A program made the translations under genes and the position numbers. A DNA stretch of 64,000 bases from Flavonifractor sp. An112 (GTDB taxonomy: Bacteria; Bacillota; Clostridia; Oscillospirales; Oscillospiraceae). The notes under the pieces were generated by a model. That model searched no databases. It was not told the DNA's origin and saw only the letters and a list, made by a program, of their open reading frames with translations. Position 1 is the first letter of the stretch; every line of letters begins with the position of its first letter. Shown piece by piece: positions 42,531 to 52,263 of the stretch. The stretch is from positions 100,921 to 164,920 of the forward strand of contig NZ_NFLU01000008.1 of the NCBI RefSeq assembly GCF_002161085.1, given 5' to 3'.

Positions 42531-43283
42531 TCAGATGATGTGGTTCCGCAGGGTGCCGATGCCCTGGACGGTAACCTCCACGGTGTCGCCGGGGGCCATG
42601 GGCCCGATGCCCGCTGGGGTACCGGTGGTCACCACGTCGCCGGGCTCCAGGGTCATGGAGGCGGTGATGAACTCCAGCAGCTGAGGCACCGCCGTCATGA
42701 ACTGGCTGGTGTTCCCCTGCTGGACCACCACCCCGTTGAGCCGGGTCTCGATGGCCAGAGCGGCGGGGTCCACCTCGTCGGTGACCACGGGGCCAATGGG
42801 GGCGAAGCCGTCCATGCTCTTGCCCCGGGTCCACTGGCCGTCCCCCTTCTGCACGTCACGGGCGGTGACGTCGTTGAGGCAGGTGTAGCCCAGGATATAG
42901 TCTGCAAAGTTCTCCGCCTTTACATCCTTTGCCCGGCGGCGGATGACGAAGGCCAGCTCACCCTCGTAGTCCAGCCGCTCCACAAAGCCGGGGGCGTGGA
43001 CGCTCCCCTCCGGGTGGTTGAGGGTGTTGGGGGCCTTCAGGAAGAGGATGGGTTTGTCGGGCACCCCCTCCCCCATCTCCACCGCGTGGTCATAGTAGTT
43101 CTTGCCCACACACACAATCTTGGTGGCCTCGCAGGGTGCCACCAGCCGGCAGGCCTCCAGGGGCAAGCTCGCCCCGTCGTAGCACAGCTCCTCAAAGGGA
43201 GGCTTGGTCAAGGTGCGCACCAGGTCCCCCTGGAGCACGCCCCACACACCTTTGCCGTCCCGCAGCAGTTTTACATATCTCAT
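42531..43283 (-). CDS. Fumarylacetoacetate hydrolase family protein
   Basis: A 250-residue member of the FAH superfamily (hydrolases, decarboxylases or isomerases of 2-keto acids). The metal ligands are in DYEGELAFVI (two Glu) and CLNDVTARDVQ (Asp), with the family's GKSMDGFAPIGP and GTPAGIGPMAPGD. Real activity is often oxaloacetate or acylpyruvate removal, so the fumarylacetoacetate label is only a family name. It overlaps engB by 4 nt. Confidence 0.92.
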   Translation of the reverse strand: MRYVKLLRDGKGVWGVLQGDLVRTLTKPPFEELCYDGASLPLEACRLVAPCEATKIVCVGKNYYDHAVEMGEGVPDKPILFLKAPNTLNHPEGSVHAPGFVERLDYEGELAFVIRRRAKDVKAENFADYILGYTCLNDVTARDVQKGDGQWTRGKSMDGFAPIGPVVTDEVDPAALAIETRLNGVVVQQGNTSQFMTAVPQLLEFITASMTLEPGDVVTTGTPAGIGPMAPGDTVEVTVQGIGTLRNHII

Positions 43284-43879
43284 GCCAGTCCCTCCGCGTG
43301 GTCCAGAATCAGATTGAGCAGTTCCTGCTTTCCGTCTCCCTTTTCAGCCGAAAAGGGAATTACCTTTACACTATCGTCCAGCTCCAGGGTTTCCCGGATG
43401 CGGGCCAGGTTGGGCTCGATGTCGCTCTTGCGCAGCTTGTCCAGCTTGTTGGCCACCACGGCAAAGGGCTTCCCGCTGTTCTTGAACCACTGAGCCATGG
43501 TACAGTCGTCGGCGGTGGGCTTGTGGCGGGAATCCACGATCATCAGCCCCAGTGTCATCAGAGAGTTGTCGGCAAACCACTCCTCCATGAGCCGCCCCCA
43601 CCGCTGCTTCTCCGCCAGGGACACCTTGGCATAGCCGTAGCCCGGCAGGTCCACCAGATAGAAGGCGGAGTCGATGAGGAAGTAGTTGATGTGGGTGGTC
43701 TTGCCGGGGGCGGCGCCCACCCGGGCAAAGTTCTTCCGGTTCAGGAGCCGGTTGATCACTGAGGACTTGCCCACGTTGGAGCGGCCGGCAAAGGCCACCT
43801 GGGCCAGCCGGTCACGGGGGAAATCGGACGCCTTGGCGGCGGAGCGGACAAATTCCGCTTTTTGCAGATTGATGGGCAT
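43280..43879 (-). CDS. engB: Ribosome biogenesis GTPase EngB (YsxC)
   Basis: A 199-residue GTPase needed for 50S assembly. G1 GRSNVGKSS, G3 DLPGYGYAK, G4 NKLDKL are in the normal order. It lies just after lon, as in Bacillus (lonA-ysxC). Confidence 0.97.
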   Translation of the reverse strand: MPINLQKAEFVRSAAKASDFPRDRLAQVAFAGRSNVGKSSVINRLLNRKNFARVGAAPGKTTHINYFLIDSAFYLVDLPGYGYAKVSLAEKQRWGRLMEEWFADNSLMTLGLMIVDSRHKPTADDCTMAQWFKNSGKPFAVVANKLDKLRKSDIEPNLARIRETLELDDSVKVIPFSAEKGDGKQELLNLILDHAEGLA

Positions 43880-43924
43880 AATTACCTCCCAAATGTGTAT
43901 GCGCGACGGGGGTTTGCCCCCGTC

Positions 43925-46324
43925 TTACTGGCGCAGATTGGGCCGCTCGGCGGTCTGGGCCCCGGTGTGGGGCTGGGCCAGCGGCTGGGCAGGTTCACAC
44001 ACCTTCAGGTCCAGAGCCTCAGCCAGTACCTGATCCACCTGCTCCACAGGCACGAACCGCAGGCCCGCCTTGACGGTGGGATCGATCTCCTCCAGGTCCT
44101 TCTCATTGTCCGCCGGGATGAGAACGGTGCGGATGCCGTTGCGGTAAGCGGCCATGGTCTTTTCTTTCAGGCCGCCGATGGGGAGCACTCTGCCCCGTAA
44201 AGTAACTTCGCCTGTCATCGCCAGTTCCGTCTTGACCGGCAGCCCGGTGAGGGCGGACACCATGGCGGTGGTGATGGCGATACCGGCGGAGGGGCCATCT
44301 TTGGGCACCGCTCCCTCCGGGAAGTGGATATGGAGATCCTTTGTCTTGTGGAAGTCGGCCTCAATGCCCAGCTGGGCGGCCCGGCTGCGGATATAGGTCA
44401 GGGCGGCGTGGGCAGACTCCTTCATCACGTCCCCCAGGTTGCCGGTAAGCTCCACCTTGCCGGTGCCGGGCACCACGGCCACCTCCACCTCCAGGATCTC
44501 TCCTCCCACGCTGGTCCAGGCCAAACCATTGACTACGCCCACCTGCTCGGTCTGGGGGATGTGGTCGGGGTGATACCGGGGAATGCCCAACAGCTCCTCC
44601 AGATTTTTCTCTGTAACGCTGACCGACTTTACAGTGCCTGTCACCAGGCGCATAGCGGCCTTACGGCACAGGGCGCCGATCTGCCGCTCCAGGATACGCA
44701 CGCCCGACTCCCGGGTGTAACCCCGGATGAGGGTACGCAGTGCGTCGTCGGACAGTTTGAACTTGGCCTTTGTCAGGCCGTGGCGCTTGATCTGCTTGGG
44801 GATCAGGTGGCGCTTGGCGATCTCCACCTTCTCCTCGTCGGTGTAGCTGCTCAGCTCAATGACCTCCATCCGGTCCAGCAGGGGCTTGGGGATGGTGTCC
44901 AGGGTGTTGGCGGTGGTGATGAAGAGCACGTCGGACAGATCGAAGGGCACCTCCAGGAAGTGGTCCCGGAAGGTAGCGTTCTGCTCGGCGTCCAGCACCT
45001 CCAGCAGCGCGGAGGCGGGGTCGCCCCGCTGGTCGTTGCCCAGCTTGTCGATCTCATCCAGCAGCAGCAGCGGATTGCAGCTGTCGGCCTGCTTGATGGC
45101 GGCAATGATGCGGCCAGGCATGGCCCCTACATAGGTCTTGCGGTGGCCCCGGATCTCAGCCTCGTCGTGGACGCCGCCCAGAGAGATGCGGGCCATGTTC
45201 CGGTGAATGGCGTGGGCCACGCTGGTGGCAATGGAGGTCTTGCCCACGCCGGGCGGGCCTACCAGGCAGATGATCTGCCCCTTCATCTGGGGAGAGAGCT
45301 GCTTGACGGCCAGGAACTCCAGGATACGTTCCTTTACCTTCTCCAGGCCGTAGTGGTCCCCATCCAGCACCTTGCGGGCGGCCTCCACGTTGACTCGCTC
45401 TTTGGTATACTTGCCCCAGGGCAGTTCCAGCACAGTATCCAAGTAGTTGCGCAGCACAGTAGCCTCGGCGGAGCCGAAGGGCTGCTTCTCCAGCCGGCCC
45501 AGCTCCTTGGTCAGCTTGTCCGCCACCTCCTGGGGCAGCTTGGCCTGGGCAATACGCTGGCGGTACTCCTCCAGCTCGCTGTCCCCCTGGCCGTCCTCCC
45601 CCAGCTCCTGCTGGATGACCTTCAGCTGCTCCCGCAGCACATAGTCCCGTTGGCTCCGGGTGAGTTGGTCCCGCACCTTGTCCTGCATCTGGTGCTCCAG
45701 CTCCAGAATGGCCACCTCCCGGCGGAGGTTCTGGCACAGCTTCTCCAGCCGGCGGACGGGGCGCAACTCTTCCAGAATGGCCTGCTTGTCCCCGGTGCGC
45801 ATGGGCAGGTTCTGGGCGATGTAGTCGGCAATATAGCCCGGCTCCTCGCTGGAGAGCACCGACAGCAGAATGTCGGGAGTCATCTTGGGGGCCAGGTCGA
45901 TGTAGTTCTCAAACAGCTCGTAGGTCTGACGGATCAGCGCCTCGGTGCGGGCAGAGCGGCGGAAGGTGGTCTCCTCCGGGATCTCCTCCACCTGGGCGGT
46001 GAAGTATGGCGTGGTCTGGGTCAGGCACTGGAGCCGTCCGCGGCTGACGCCCTCCACCATCACCCGCACATTACCGCCGGGCAGGCGGAGAATCTGGCGG
46101 ACGGTGCTGATAGTACCCACCCGGTAGAGGTCGGCCTCCTTAGGCTCCTCCACTGCCAAATCCCGCTGGGCTACCAGGAAAATGGGCTGACCGGAGGTCA
46201 TGGATTCGTCCAGGGCCTTGATGGAGGCCTCCCGGCCCACGTCAAAGTGGAGCATCATATTGGGAAAAATGGTCAGGCCCCGCAGGGCCAGGGCCGGCAT
46301 GACCGCAGGCAGATTGGTTTGCAT
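43925..46324 (-). CDS. lon: ATP-dependent protease Lon
   Basis: A 799-residue AAA+ protease. An N-terminal LON substrate domain (1-200), long coiled region, Walker A GPPGVGKTS and Walker B LLLDEIDKLG of the ATPase, and the C-terminal peptidase with the catalytic Ser in PKDGPSAGIA and Lys in GGLKEKTMAA. Length is standard. The tail after residue 785 is Ala/Pro/Gln-rich. It is separated from clpX by a hairpin. Confidence 0.97.
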   Translation of the reverse strand: MQTNLPAVMPALALRGLTIFPNMMLHFDVGREASIKALDESMTSGQPIFLVAQRDLAVEEPKEADLYRVGTISTVRQILRLPGGNVRVMVEGVSRGRLQCLTQTTPYFTAQVEEIPEETTFRRSARTEALIRQTYELFENYIDLAPKMTPDILLSVLSSEEPGYIADYIAQNLPMRTGDKQAILEELRPVRRLEKLCQNLRREVAILELEHQMQDKVRDQLTRSQRDYVLREQLKVIQQELGEDGQGDSELEEYRQRIAQAKLPQEVADKLTKELGRLEKQPFGSAEATVLRNYLDTVLELPWGKYTKERVNVEAARKVLDGDHYGLEKVKERILEFLAVKQLSPQMKGQIICLVGPPGVGKTSIATSVAHAIHRNMARISLGGVHDEAEIRGHRKTYVGAMPGRIIAAIKQADSCNPLLLLDEIDKLGNDQRGDPASALLEVLDAEQNATFRDHFLEVPFDLSDVLFITTANTLDTIPKPLLDRMEVIELSSYTDEEKVEIAKRHLIPKQIKRHGLTKAKFKLSDDALRTLIRGYTRESGVRILERQIGALCRKAAMRLVTGTVKSVSVTEKNLEELLGIPRYHPDHIPQTEQVGVVNGLAWTSVGGEILEVEVAVVPGTGKVELTGNLGDVMKESAHAALTYIRSRAAQLGIEADFHKTKDLHIHFPEGAVPKDGPSAGIAITTAMVSALTGLPVKTELAMTGEVTLRGRVLPIGGLKEKTMAAYRNGIRTVLIPADNEKDLEEIDPTVKAGLRFVPVEQVDQVLAEALDLKVCEPAQPLAQPHTGAQTAERPNLRQ

Positions 46325-46353
46325 GGACTTCCCTCCTCTCGGGAATATGAAAC

Positions 46354-46408
46354 AGGAGACAGGACCGAGGGCGGCCGGTCCTGCCCAGTCTCCCGGTTCC
46401 TGTCTCCT
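46354..46408 (-). terminator. Hairpin between clpX and lon
   Basis: Arms of 11 nt (46354-46364 and 46398-46408) with more pairing inside; on the minus strand the tail is TGTTTCATATT, a weak T run. It lies 24 nt past the clpX stop. Confidence 0.55.
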
Positions 46409-46432
46409 ATATTGGTCTTATGGCTGTTCTGT

Positions 46433-47746
46433 TCAGGACACGTTGCCCTTGGGGGCCTTTCCGCCGTGCTCGGCACGGAGGGACGCGCCGCCCAGCCTGG
46501 GCCGGTGGGTGCGCTCCGGGTCGTGCTCCACCGTGGGAGGCACATGGTCCTTGACGCTCTCGGCGGTGATGGTCACCTTGGTAATGGTGGGGTCGGAGGG
46601 CACGTCGTACATGACCTGGGTCATGACCTCCTCCAGCACCGCCCGCAGGCCGCGGGCGCCGATACCACGCTCAATGGCCTTGTCGGCGGCCGCCTCCAGG
46701 GCGGCGCTGTCAAAGGTGAGATCCACCATATCGTACTCCAGCAGCTTCTGGTACTGCTTCACCAGGGCGTTCTTGGGCTCGGTGAGGATGCGCACCAGCT
46801 GGTCCTTGTCCAGGGCGTTCAGGGTGGTGATCACCGGCAGACGGCCCACCAGCTCGGGGATGATGCCGAACTTCAGCAGGTCGTGGGGCTGGACCTCCTT
46901 GAAGATAGCGGTATCCTTCTCCTTCTTGCTCTGGATCTCGGCGCCAAAGCCGATGGTCTTTTTGTCCAGACGCTGCTCGATGATCTTCTCCATGCCATCG
47001 AAGGCGCCGCCGCAGATGAAGAGGATGTTCTTGGTGTTGATCTGGATGAACTCCTGATGGGGGTGCTTGCGGCCGCCCTGGGGGGGCACATTGGCCACGG
47101 TACCCTCCAGGATCTTCAGCAGGGCCTGCTGCACACCCTCGCCGGACACGTCGCGGGTGATGGAGGTGTTCTCACTCTTGCGGGCGATCTTGTCGATCTC
47201 ATCCACATAGATGATGCCCCGCTCGGCCAGCTCAATGTCGTAGTCGGCGGCCTGGACCAGACGCAGCAGGATGTTCTCCACGTCGTCGCCCACGTAGCCC
47301 GCCTCGGTGAGGGTAGTGGCGTCGGCAATGGCGAAGGGCACCTTCAGGATGCGGGCCAGGGTCTGGGCAAACAGGGTCTTGCCGCAGCCAGTGGGGCCCA
47401 TGAGCAGGATGTTGCTCTTCTGGAGCTCCACATCCTCCCCGCCGCCGAAGTAGATGCGCTTATAGTGGTTGTATACCGCCACGGACAGAGCCACCTTGGC
47501 GTCCTCCTGGCCGATGATATACTGGTCCAGCACGTCCCGGATCTCCCGGGGGGTGGGGATCACATCGGGGATGTCGGGGGACACGGACTCCTCCGGGTCG
47601 TAGTTGTCGTCCAGAATGCTCATGCACAGGTGGACGCACTCATTGCAGATATAGGCCCCGGGGCCGGCAATGATGCGGGCCACCTGGTCCTGGTGCTTGC
47701 CGCAAAAGGAACAGCGTACGCTTTTGCGCTCGTCGTTTTTTGGCAT
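46433..47746 (-). CDS. clpX: ClpX, ATP-dependent unfoldase of ClpXP
   Basis: A 437-residue AAA+ protein. The N-terminal zinc domain has CSFCGKHQ ... [10 protein letters not shown]. Walker [10 protein letters not shown], Walker B YVDEIDKI, and the pore loop GYVGDD are present, as is the ClpP-docking IGFG-type loop ([10 protein letters not shown]). The C-terminal 30 residues ([13 protein letters not shown]...) are a basic extension. It follows clpP, its protease partner. Confidence 0.97.
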   Translation of the reverse strand: MPKNDERKSVRCSFCGKHQDQVARIIAGPGAYICNECVHLCMSILDDNYDPEESVSPDIPDVIPTPREIRDVLDQYIIGQEDAKVALSVAVYNHYKRIYFGGGEDVELQKSNILLMGPTGCGKTLFAQTLARILKVPFAIADATTLTEAGYVGDDVENILLRLVQAADYDIELAERGIIYVDEIDKIARKSENTSITRDVSGEGVQQALLKILEGTVANVPPQGGRKHPHQEFIQINTKNILFICGGAFDGMEKIIEQRLDKKTIGFGAEIQSKKEKDTAIFKEVQPHDLLKFGIIPELVGRLPVITTLNALDKDQLVRILTEPKNALVKQYQKLLEYDMVDLTFDSAALEAAADKAIERGIGARGLRAVLEEVMTQVMYDVPSDPTITKVTITAESVKDHVPPTVEHDPERTHRPRLGGASLRAEHGGKAPKGNVS

Positions 47747-47805
47747 ATCGTTACCTCGTCGTACTCTGGATTGGTTGCAGATGGGAGCAGGTAAAAAGCC
47801 GGAAA

Positions 47806-47833
47806 GGGAGCGGGGCGTTTCCTCCCCGCTCCC
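47806..47833 (-). terminator. Hairpin after clpP
   Basis: Perfect 10-nt arms (47806-47815 and 47824-47833) with an 8-nt loop and TTTCCGGCTTTTT on the minus strand, 8 nt past the clpP stop; probably partial termination before clpX. Confidence 0.65.
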
Positions 47834-47840
47834 CCGCAGA

Positions 47841-48422
47841 TTACCGGGAATAGATGACCTTGTCGATCAGGCCAAACTCCTTGGCTTCCTCAGCGGACAT
47901 GAAGTTGTCGCGCTCACAGGCGGCAGTGACTTCCGCCACATTCTTGCCGGTGTTGTCGGCCAGGATCTGGTTCATACGCTTCTTGATGATCTCCAGGCGC
48001 TTGAGGTGGATGGCCATATCAGTGATCTGGCCCTGAGTGCCGGCGGAGGGCTGATGGATCATGATCTCCGCGTTGGGCAGTGCCAGGCGCTTGCCCTTGG
48101 CGCCGGAAGAGAGCAGGAAGGCCCCCATGCTGGCCGCCATACCGATGCAGATGGTGGATACATCACACTTGATGTACTGCATGGTATCATAGATGGCCAT
48201 ACCATCGGTGACGGAGCCGCCGGGGCTGTTGATATAGAACTGAATGTCCTTATCCGGGTCCTGGGCCTCCAGGTACAGCAGCTGGGCTACCACCAGGCTG
48301 GCGGTAGTGGCATTGACCTCCTCGCCCAGGAAGATGATGCGGTCGTTGAGCAGGCGGGAGAAAATGTCGTAGGACCGCTCGCCCCGATTGGTTTGCTCCA
48401 CTACATAGGGTACTAAGCTCAT
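47841..48422 (-). CDS. clpP: ClpP, ATP-dependent protease proteolytic subunit
   Basis: A 193-residue serine protease with the catalytic Ser in [11 protein letters not shown], His in [10 protein letters not shown] and Asp in the following block ([14 protein letters not shown]). It starts [20 protein letters not shown]. It forms a barrel with ClpX. A 120-nt gap separates it from tig and contains an imperfect GC-rich hairpin but no clear promoter. Confidence 0.97.
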   Translation of the reverse strand: MSLVPYVVEQTNRGERSYDIFSRLLNDRIIFLGEEVNATTASLVVAQLLYLEAQDPDKDIQFYINSPGGSVTDGMAIYDTMQYIKCDVSTICIGMAASMGAFLLSSGAKGKRLALPNAEIMIHQPSAGTQGQITDMAIHLKRLEIIKKRMNQILADNTGKNVAEVTAACERDNFMSAEEAKEFGLIDKVIYSR

Positions 48423-48542
48423 GATTGCGAAACTCCTTTATTCTGATGTCGGGGCGCCGGGCCTCCCTCTCAGAGACCCGGGCCCCGGACCATCCCCATC
48501 CTTGGGCAGGCTTACCTCAAAGTATGCCCGCCTCACGGCGTC

Positions 48543-49976
48543 TTATTCCTCAGTTTTCTCCTGAGCGGGAGCCTCCTCAGCGGGAGCCTCCTCGGTCTTC
48601 TTCTTGGTGGTGCGGCGCTTCTTGGGCTTCTCCTCGCCCTCGGCAGCCTCACCCTCGGCCTCCTCGACCTTCTTCTTGGTGGTCTTCTTCTTGGCGGGAG
48701 CCTTGCCCACCTTGGCGCTGTCATAGATGACCTGCTCGGCCTTCTGGATGGCCAGGCCCTTCTTCACGTCCTCAGCGGGAGCGGCGGCCTTCACCTGATC
48801 CAGCTCCATGTGGTACTCGTCGGCCAGGCGCTTATACTCGGCCTCCAGGTCCTCGTCGCTGATCTCAATGTTCTCAGCAGCCACAACGGCGCCCAGAGCC
48901 AGGTCACGGCGCACCCGCTCCATGGCGGCGGCGGCGGCCTGAGAGCGGACAATGTCGATGGTCATGCCGGTCATAGCCATATACTGCTCGAAGGGGATGC
49001 CCTGAGCCTGGATGCGGCGGGCCATATCCTCCACCATCTGGTCGGTCTCGTAGGCCACCATGGCGTCGGGGATCTCAACCTCCATGTTGTCCATGACCTG
49101 CTCCATGATAGCGGCCTCAAAGGCGCGCTTGGCCTGGGCCTCACGGCGCTCGGTCAGCTTGTCGGCCAGATCCTTCTTGAAGGCCTCCAGGGTGTCAAAC
49201 TCGGACACATCCTTGGCGAACTCGTCATCCACGGTGGGCAGCTGCTTCTCCTTGACCTCGTGGACCTTGACCTTGAACACCACGGGGGCGCCGGCCAGAT
49301 CCTCGGCGTGATAGTCCTCGGGGAAGGTGACGTTCACGTCCTTCTCGTCGCCGGCCTTGGTGCCAACCAGCTGATCCTCAAAGCCGGGGATGAAGGCGCC
49401 GGAACCCAGCTCCAGGCTGTGGCCCTCGGCCTTGCCGCCGTCAAAGGGAACGCCGTCCTTGAAGCCCTCGAAGTCGATGACCACGGTGTCGCCGTTCTGA
49501 GCCTCACGCTCCACGGTCACCATACGGCTGGCGCGGTTGATGTAGGGCTTGAGCTCGTTGTCGATGTCCTCGTCGGTGATCTTGACCTCTTCCTTCTCAG
49601 CGGTGAGGCCCTTGTACTCGCCCAGCTTCACCTCGGGACGGACAGTGACGGTGGCCTTGAAGGTCAGGCCGTCCTTGCCGGCCTCCAGAACCTCCACGTT
49701 GGGCCAGGACACCACGTCCAGCTTCTCCTGCTCCACGGCATCGGCATAGGCCTTGGGATAGAGCTCGTTGATGGCATCTTCATAGAACACGCCGGAGCCG
49801 AACATACCCTCGATGATCTTCCGGGGAGCCTTGCCCTTCCGGAAGCCGGGCACGTTGATCTTGTTGCGCTGCTTCAGATAAGCCTTCTGGACCGCGGCCT
49901 CAAACTCCTCGCCGCCGATCTCGATGACCAGCTGAACGGCGCTCTTTTCCTGCTTCTCGACGCTTTTGACATTCAT
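48543..49976 (-). CDS. tig: Trigger factor with an extended charged C-terminal tail
   Basis: A 477-residue ribosome-associated chaperone and prolyl isomerase. The ribosome-binding loop is GFRKGKAPRKIIEGMFG (residues 44-60), the FKBP domain spans about 155-240 and the C-terminal helical chaperone domain continues to about 420. Residues from about 424 to the end are a tail of alternating Lys-rich and Glu/Ala-rich segments (KKKTTKKK, EEAPAEEAPA), about 50 residues longer than typical trigger factors. The tail's role is unknown. Confidence 0.95.
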   Translation of the reverse strand: MNVKSVEKQEKSAVQLVIEIGGEEFEAAVQKAYLKQRNKINVPGFRKGKAPRKIIEGMFGSGVFYEDAINELYPKAYADAVEQEKLDVVSWPNVEVLEAGKDGLTFKATVTVRPEVKLGEYKGLTAEKEEVKITDEDIDNELKPYINRASRMVTVEREAQNGDTVVIDFEGFKDGVPFDGGKAEGHSLELGSGAFIPGFEDQLVGTKAGDEKDVNVTFPEDYHAEDLAGAPVVFKVKVHEVKEKQLPTVDDEFAKDVSEFDTLEAFKKDLADKLTERREAQAKRAFEAAIMEQVMDNMEVEIPDAMVAYETDQMVEDMARRIQAQGIPFEQYMAMTGMTIDIVRSQAAAAAMERVRRDLALGAVVAAENIEISDEDLEAEYKRLADEYHMELDQVKAAAPAEDVKKGLAIQKAEQVIYDSAKVGKAPAKKKTTKKKVEEAEGEAAEGEEKPKKRRTTKKKTEEAPAEEAPAQEKTEE

Positions 49977-50094
49977 CTTGTTAACTTCCTCCTGTCAGCC
50001 CCGGGGCCCGGACAGGGGTCCAGGACGGGGCAGCTTTCGCGTTATCCGTTATATATTATCAGATGTGCGCGGAAATTGCCATAGTTTTTTTCAA

Positions 50095-50775
50095 TTATTC
50101 CAGGATTTTTTGGGGCTGGAACCCCACATAGTCGGCCGCCACCAGATGATAGACCACCGGACCGTACTTTCCTTCCACCGCCAAACGGTGGCTTCCGCCG
50201 TGCAGGTGGCCGTAATAACAGGCCTCCACCTCATACTTTTCAAGCAGCGCGATGATCTCCGCACAGCGGTAGCCCTGATACAGGGGCGGGTAGTGGAGAA
50301 AACACAGCTTCTTCCTCTCCCCCGCCGCCTTCAGGGAGGCCTCCAGCCGGATCAGTTCCCGGTTGAACACCTTCTGGTCCCCTTTTTCCTCGTAAAACCA
50401 GCCCCGGGTGCCGCACAGAGCGTACTCACCGTATTCGTAGCAGTTGTTGTGGAGGATCTTCAGGGTAGAAAAGCCCTTCTCGGCAAAAAAGCGGTTCATC
50501 TTGGATGCGGTATTCCACCAGTAGTCATGGTTGCCCTTGAGCATCAGCTTGCGGACGCCGGGCAGGCTGTCCAGAAAGGCAAAGTCGGCCTCCGCCTCCT
50601 CCAGGCTCATACCCCAGGACAGATCGCCACACAGCACCACCGTGTCCTCCGGGCCTACCGCCTGAAAGCCCTCCCGCAGCTTGTCCACATAGCCCTCCCA
50701 GCCGCCGCCAAATACATCCATGGGCTTGTTGGAGGCCAGGGAAAGGTGGGTATCGCCAATGACAAACAGGGCCAT
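50095..50775 (-). CDS. Calcineurin-like metallophosphoesterase
   Basis: A 226-residue phosphoesterase with metal motifs IGDTHL (residues 6-11), LCGDLSWG, KGNHDYWW and HGGSHRL. There is no signal peptide. The family includes phosphodiesterases and nucleotidases, and the substrate cannot be deduced. It begins immediately after the thrC stop. Confidence 0.9.
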   Translation of the reverse strand: MALFVIGDTHLSLASNKPMDVFGGGWEGYVDKLREGFQAVGPEDTVVLCGDLSWGMSLEEAEADFAFLDSLPGVRKLMLKGNHDYWWNTASKMNRFFAEKGFSTLKILHNNCYEYGEYALCGTRGWFYEEKGDQKVFNRELIRLEASLKAAGERKKLCFLHYPPLYQGYRCAEIIALLEKYEVEACYYGHLHGGSHRLAVEGKYGPVVYHLVAADYVGFQPQKILE

Positions 50776-52263
50776 TTACTTGAGCATCTCCAGCACCTGG
50801 TCCACCATGTGCTCCTTGGAGACGGTCTGGCTGAAGCGCACGCTCTTATTCTTGAGGGCAGCCAGAGGAGCAGGCACGGGCACGCCGGTGAGCTCGGCCA
50901 GCTGATCCAGGATAGCGGTCCCCTCCGCCAGCTCGGTGACGCCCAGGGCACCCAGCACGCTGTCGCAGAACTTGAAGGGGCTGGCGGTAGACACCACCAC
51001 AGCGGGGGTCTCGTCGCCGGTCTCCTTCCGGTACTGATCCAGCACGTCAAAGGCAACAGCGGTGTGAGGATCGATGAGGTACTGGTGCTCCTGCCACATC
51101 TGACCGATGACCTTCTGGGTCTGGGCATCATCACAGCAGCCGGCGGCAAAGATGCGGCTGAGCTTGGTCTGGATGGCGGGGCTTACCTTATACATTCCCA
51201 CGGTGTTCAGCTGGTTCATATAGCCCCGCACCTCGGCATCGTCATGGTTGCTCAGGGCAAAGAGCATCCGCTCCAGGTTGGAGGAGATCAGGATGTCCAT
51301 GGAGGGGGACATCGTATTGTAGAAGGTGCGGTTGCGGTCGTACTGACCGGTGCGGATGAAGTCGGTGAGCACGTTGTTGGCATTGGAGGCACAGATCAGC
51401 TTATTGATGGGCACGCCCATCTCCTTGGCGTAGTAGGCCGCCAGGATATTGCCGAAGTTGCCGGTGGGGACGCAGACATTGATGGGGTCCCCCTTCTGGA
51501 TCTTCTCGTCCCGCAGCAGGTCGCAGTAGGCCGAGATGTAGTAGACGATCTGGGGCAGCACCCGGCCCCAGTTGATGGAGTTGGCGGAGGACAGGAAATA
51601 CTCCCGCTCTGCCAGCTGCTCCCGCAGGGCCTCATCGGAGAAGAGCTTCTTCACGCCGGTCTGGGCATCGTCGAAGTTGCCCACCACGGAGCAGACTCCC
51701 ACGTTGCCGCCCTCCTGGGTGTTCATCTGCAGCTCCTGGATAGCAGACACGCCGTCCTTGGGATAGAACACCAGAATGCGGGTGCGGTCCACGTCCCGGA
51801 AGCCCTCCAGGGCAGCCTTACCGGTGTCGCCGGAGGTGGCCACCAGAATGCACACCGTCTTGGACTCCTGATTCTTCTTCAGGGAGGCGGTAAGCAGGTA
51901 AGGCAGCATCTGCAGCGCCATATCCTTGAAGGCGCAGGTGGGGCCGTGCCACAGTTCCAGGCAGTAGGTCTTGTCGTCCACCTGCCGGACAGGAGCCACC
52001 TCAGGTACGTCAAACTTGGCGCCACCGTAGGCCTTGCTGGCAAAGGAGGTCAGCTCGGAGGAGGTGAAGTCGTCCAGATAGGAGTTCATCACAAAGACCG
52101 CCCGCTGCTGGTAGGACATATCCCGCATGGTATTCAGGCCGTTGGGAGACAGCTTGGGGAACACCTCGGGGGTCATGAGGCCGCCGTCGGCGGCCAGTCC
52201 CCGGGCAATGGCCTGAGCTGCGGTGCAGCGGTCCTGTTTGTTTCTCGTGCTTACATAGTACAT
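50776..52263 (-). CDS. thrC: Threonine synthase
   Basis: A 495-residue PLP enzyme converting phosphohomoserine to threonine, of the long class with an N-terminal helical domain. PLP lysine in GPTCAFKDMALQM, phosphate loop ATSGDTGKAALEGF. Length and motifs fit the long class shared by yeast and many clostridia. It overlaps the M19 dipeptidase gene by 13 nt; no other threonine-pathway genes are adjacent. Confidence 0.96.
   Translation of the reverse strand: MYYVSTRNKQDRCTAAQAIARGLAADGGLMTPEVFPKLSPNGLNTMRDMSYQQRAVFVMNSYLDDFTSSELTSFASKAYGGAKFDVPEVAPVRQVDDKTYCLELWHGPTCAFKDMALQMLPYLLTASLKKNQESKTVCILVATSGDTGKAALEGFRDVDRTRILVFYPKDGVSAIQELQMNTQEGGNVGVCSVVGNFDDAQTGVKKLFSDEALREQLAEREYFLSSANSINWGRVLPQIVYYISAYCDLLRDEKIQKGDPINVCVPTGNFGNILAAYYAKEMGVPINKLICASNANNVLTDFIRTGQYDRNRTFYNTMSPSMDILISSNLERMLFALSNHDDAEVRGYMNQLNTVGMYKVSPAIQTKLSRIFAAGCCDDAQTQKVIGQMWQEHQYLIDPHTAVAFDVLDQYRKETGDETPAVVVSTASPFKFCDSVLGALGVTELAEGTAILDQLAELTGVPVPAPLAALKNKSVRFSQTVSKEHMVDQVLEMLK

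Noticed and set aside
44324..47794. A 1156-codon plus-strand open frame opposite lon and clpX
   Set aside because: Both minus-strand genes are unambiguous and full length, and the antisense product shows no recognisable domain, only Leu/Gly/Val/His-rich sequence.
46325..49990. CIRCE or CtsR heat-shock operators near lon, clpX, clpP and tig
   Set aside because: I looked for the TTAGCACTC-type inverted repeat and the CtsR heptamer pair in the gaps and did not see either.
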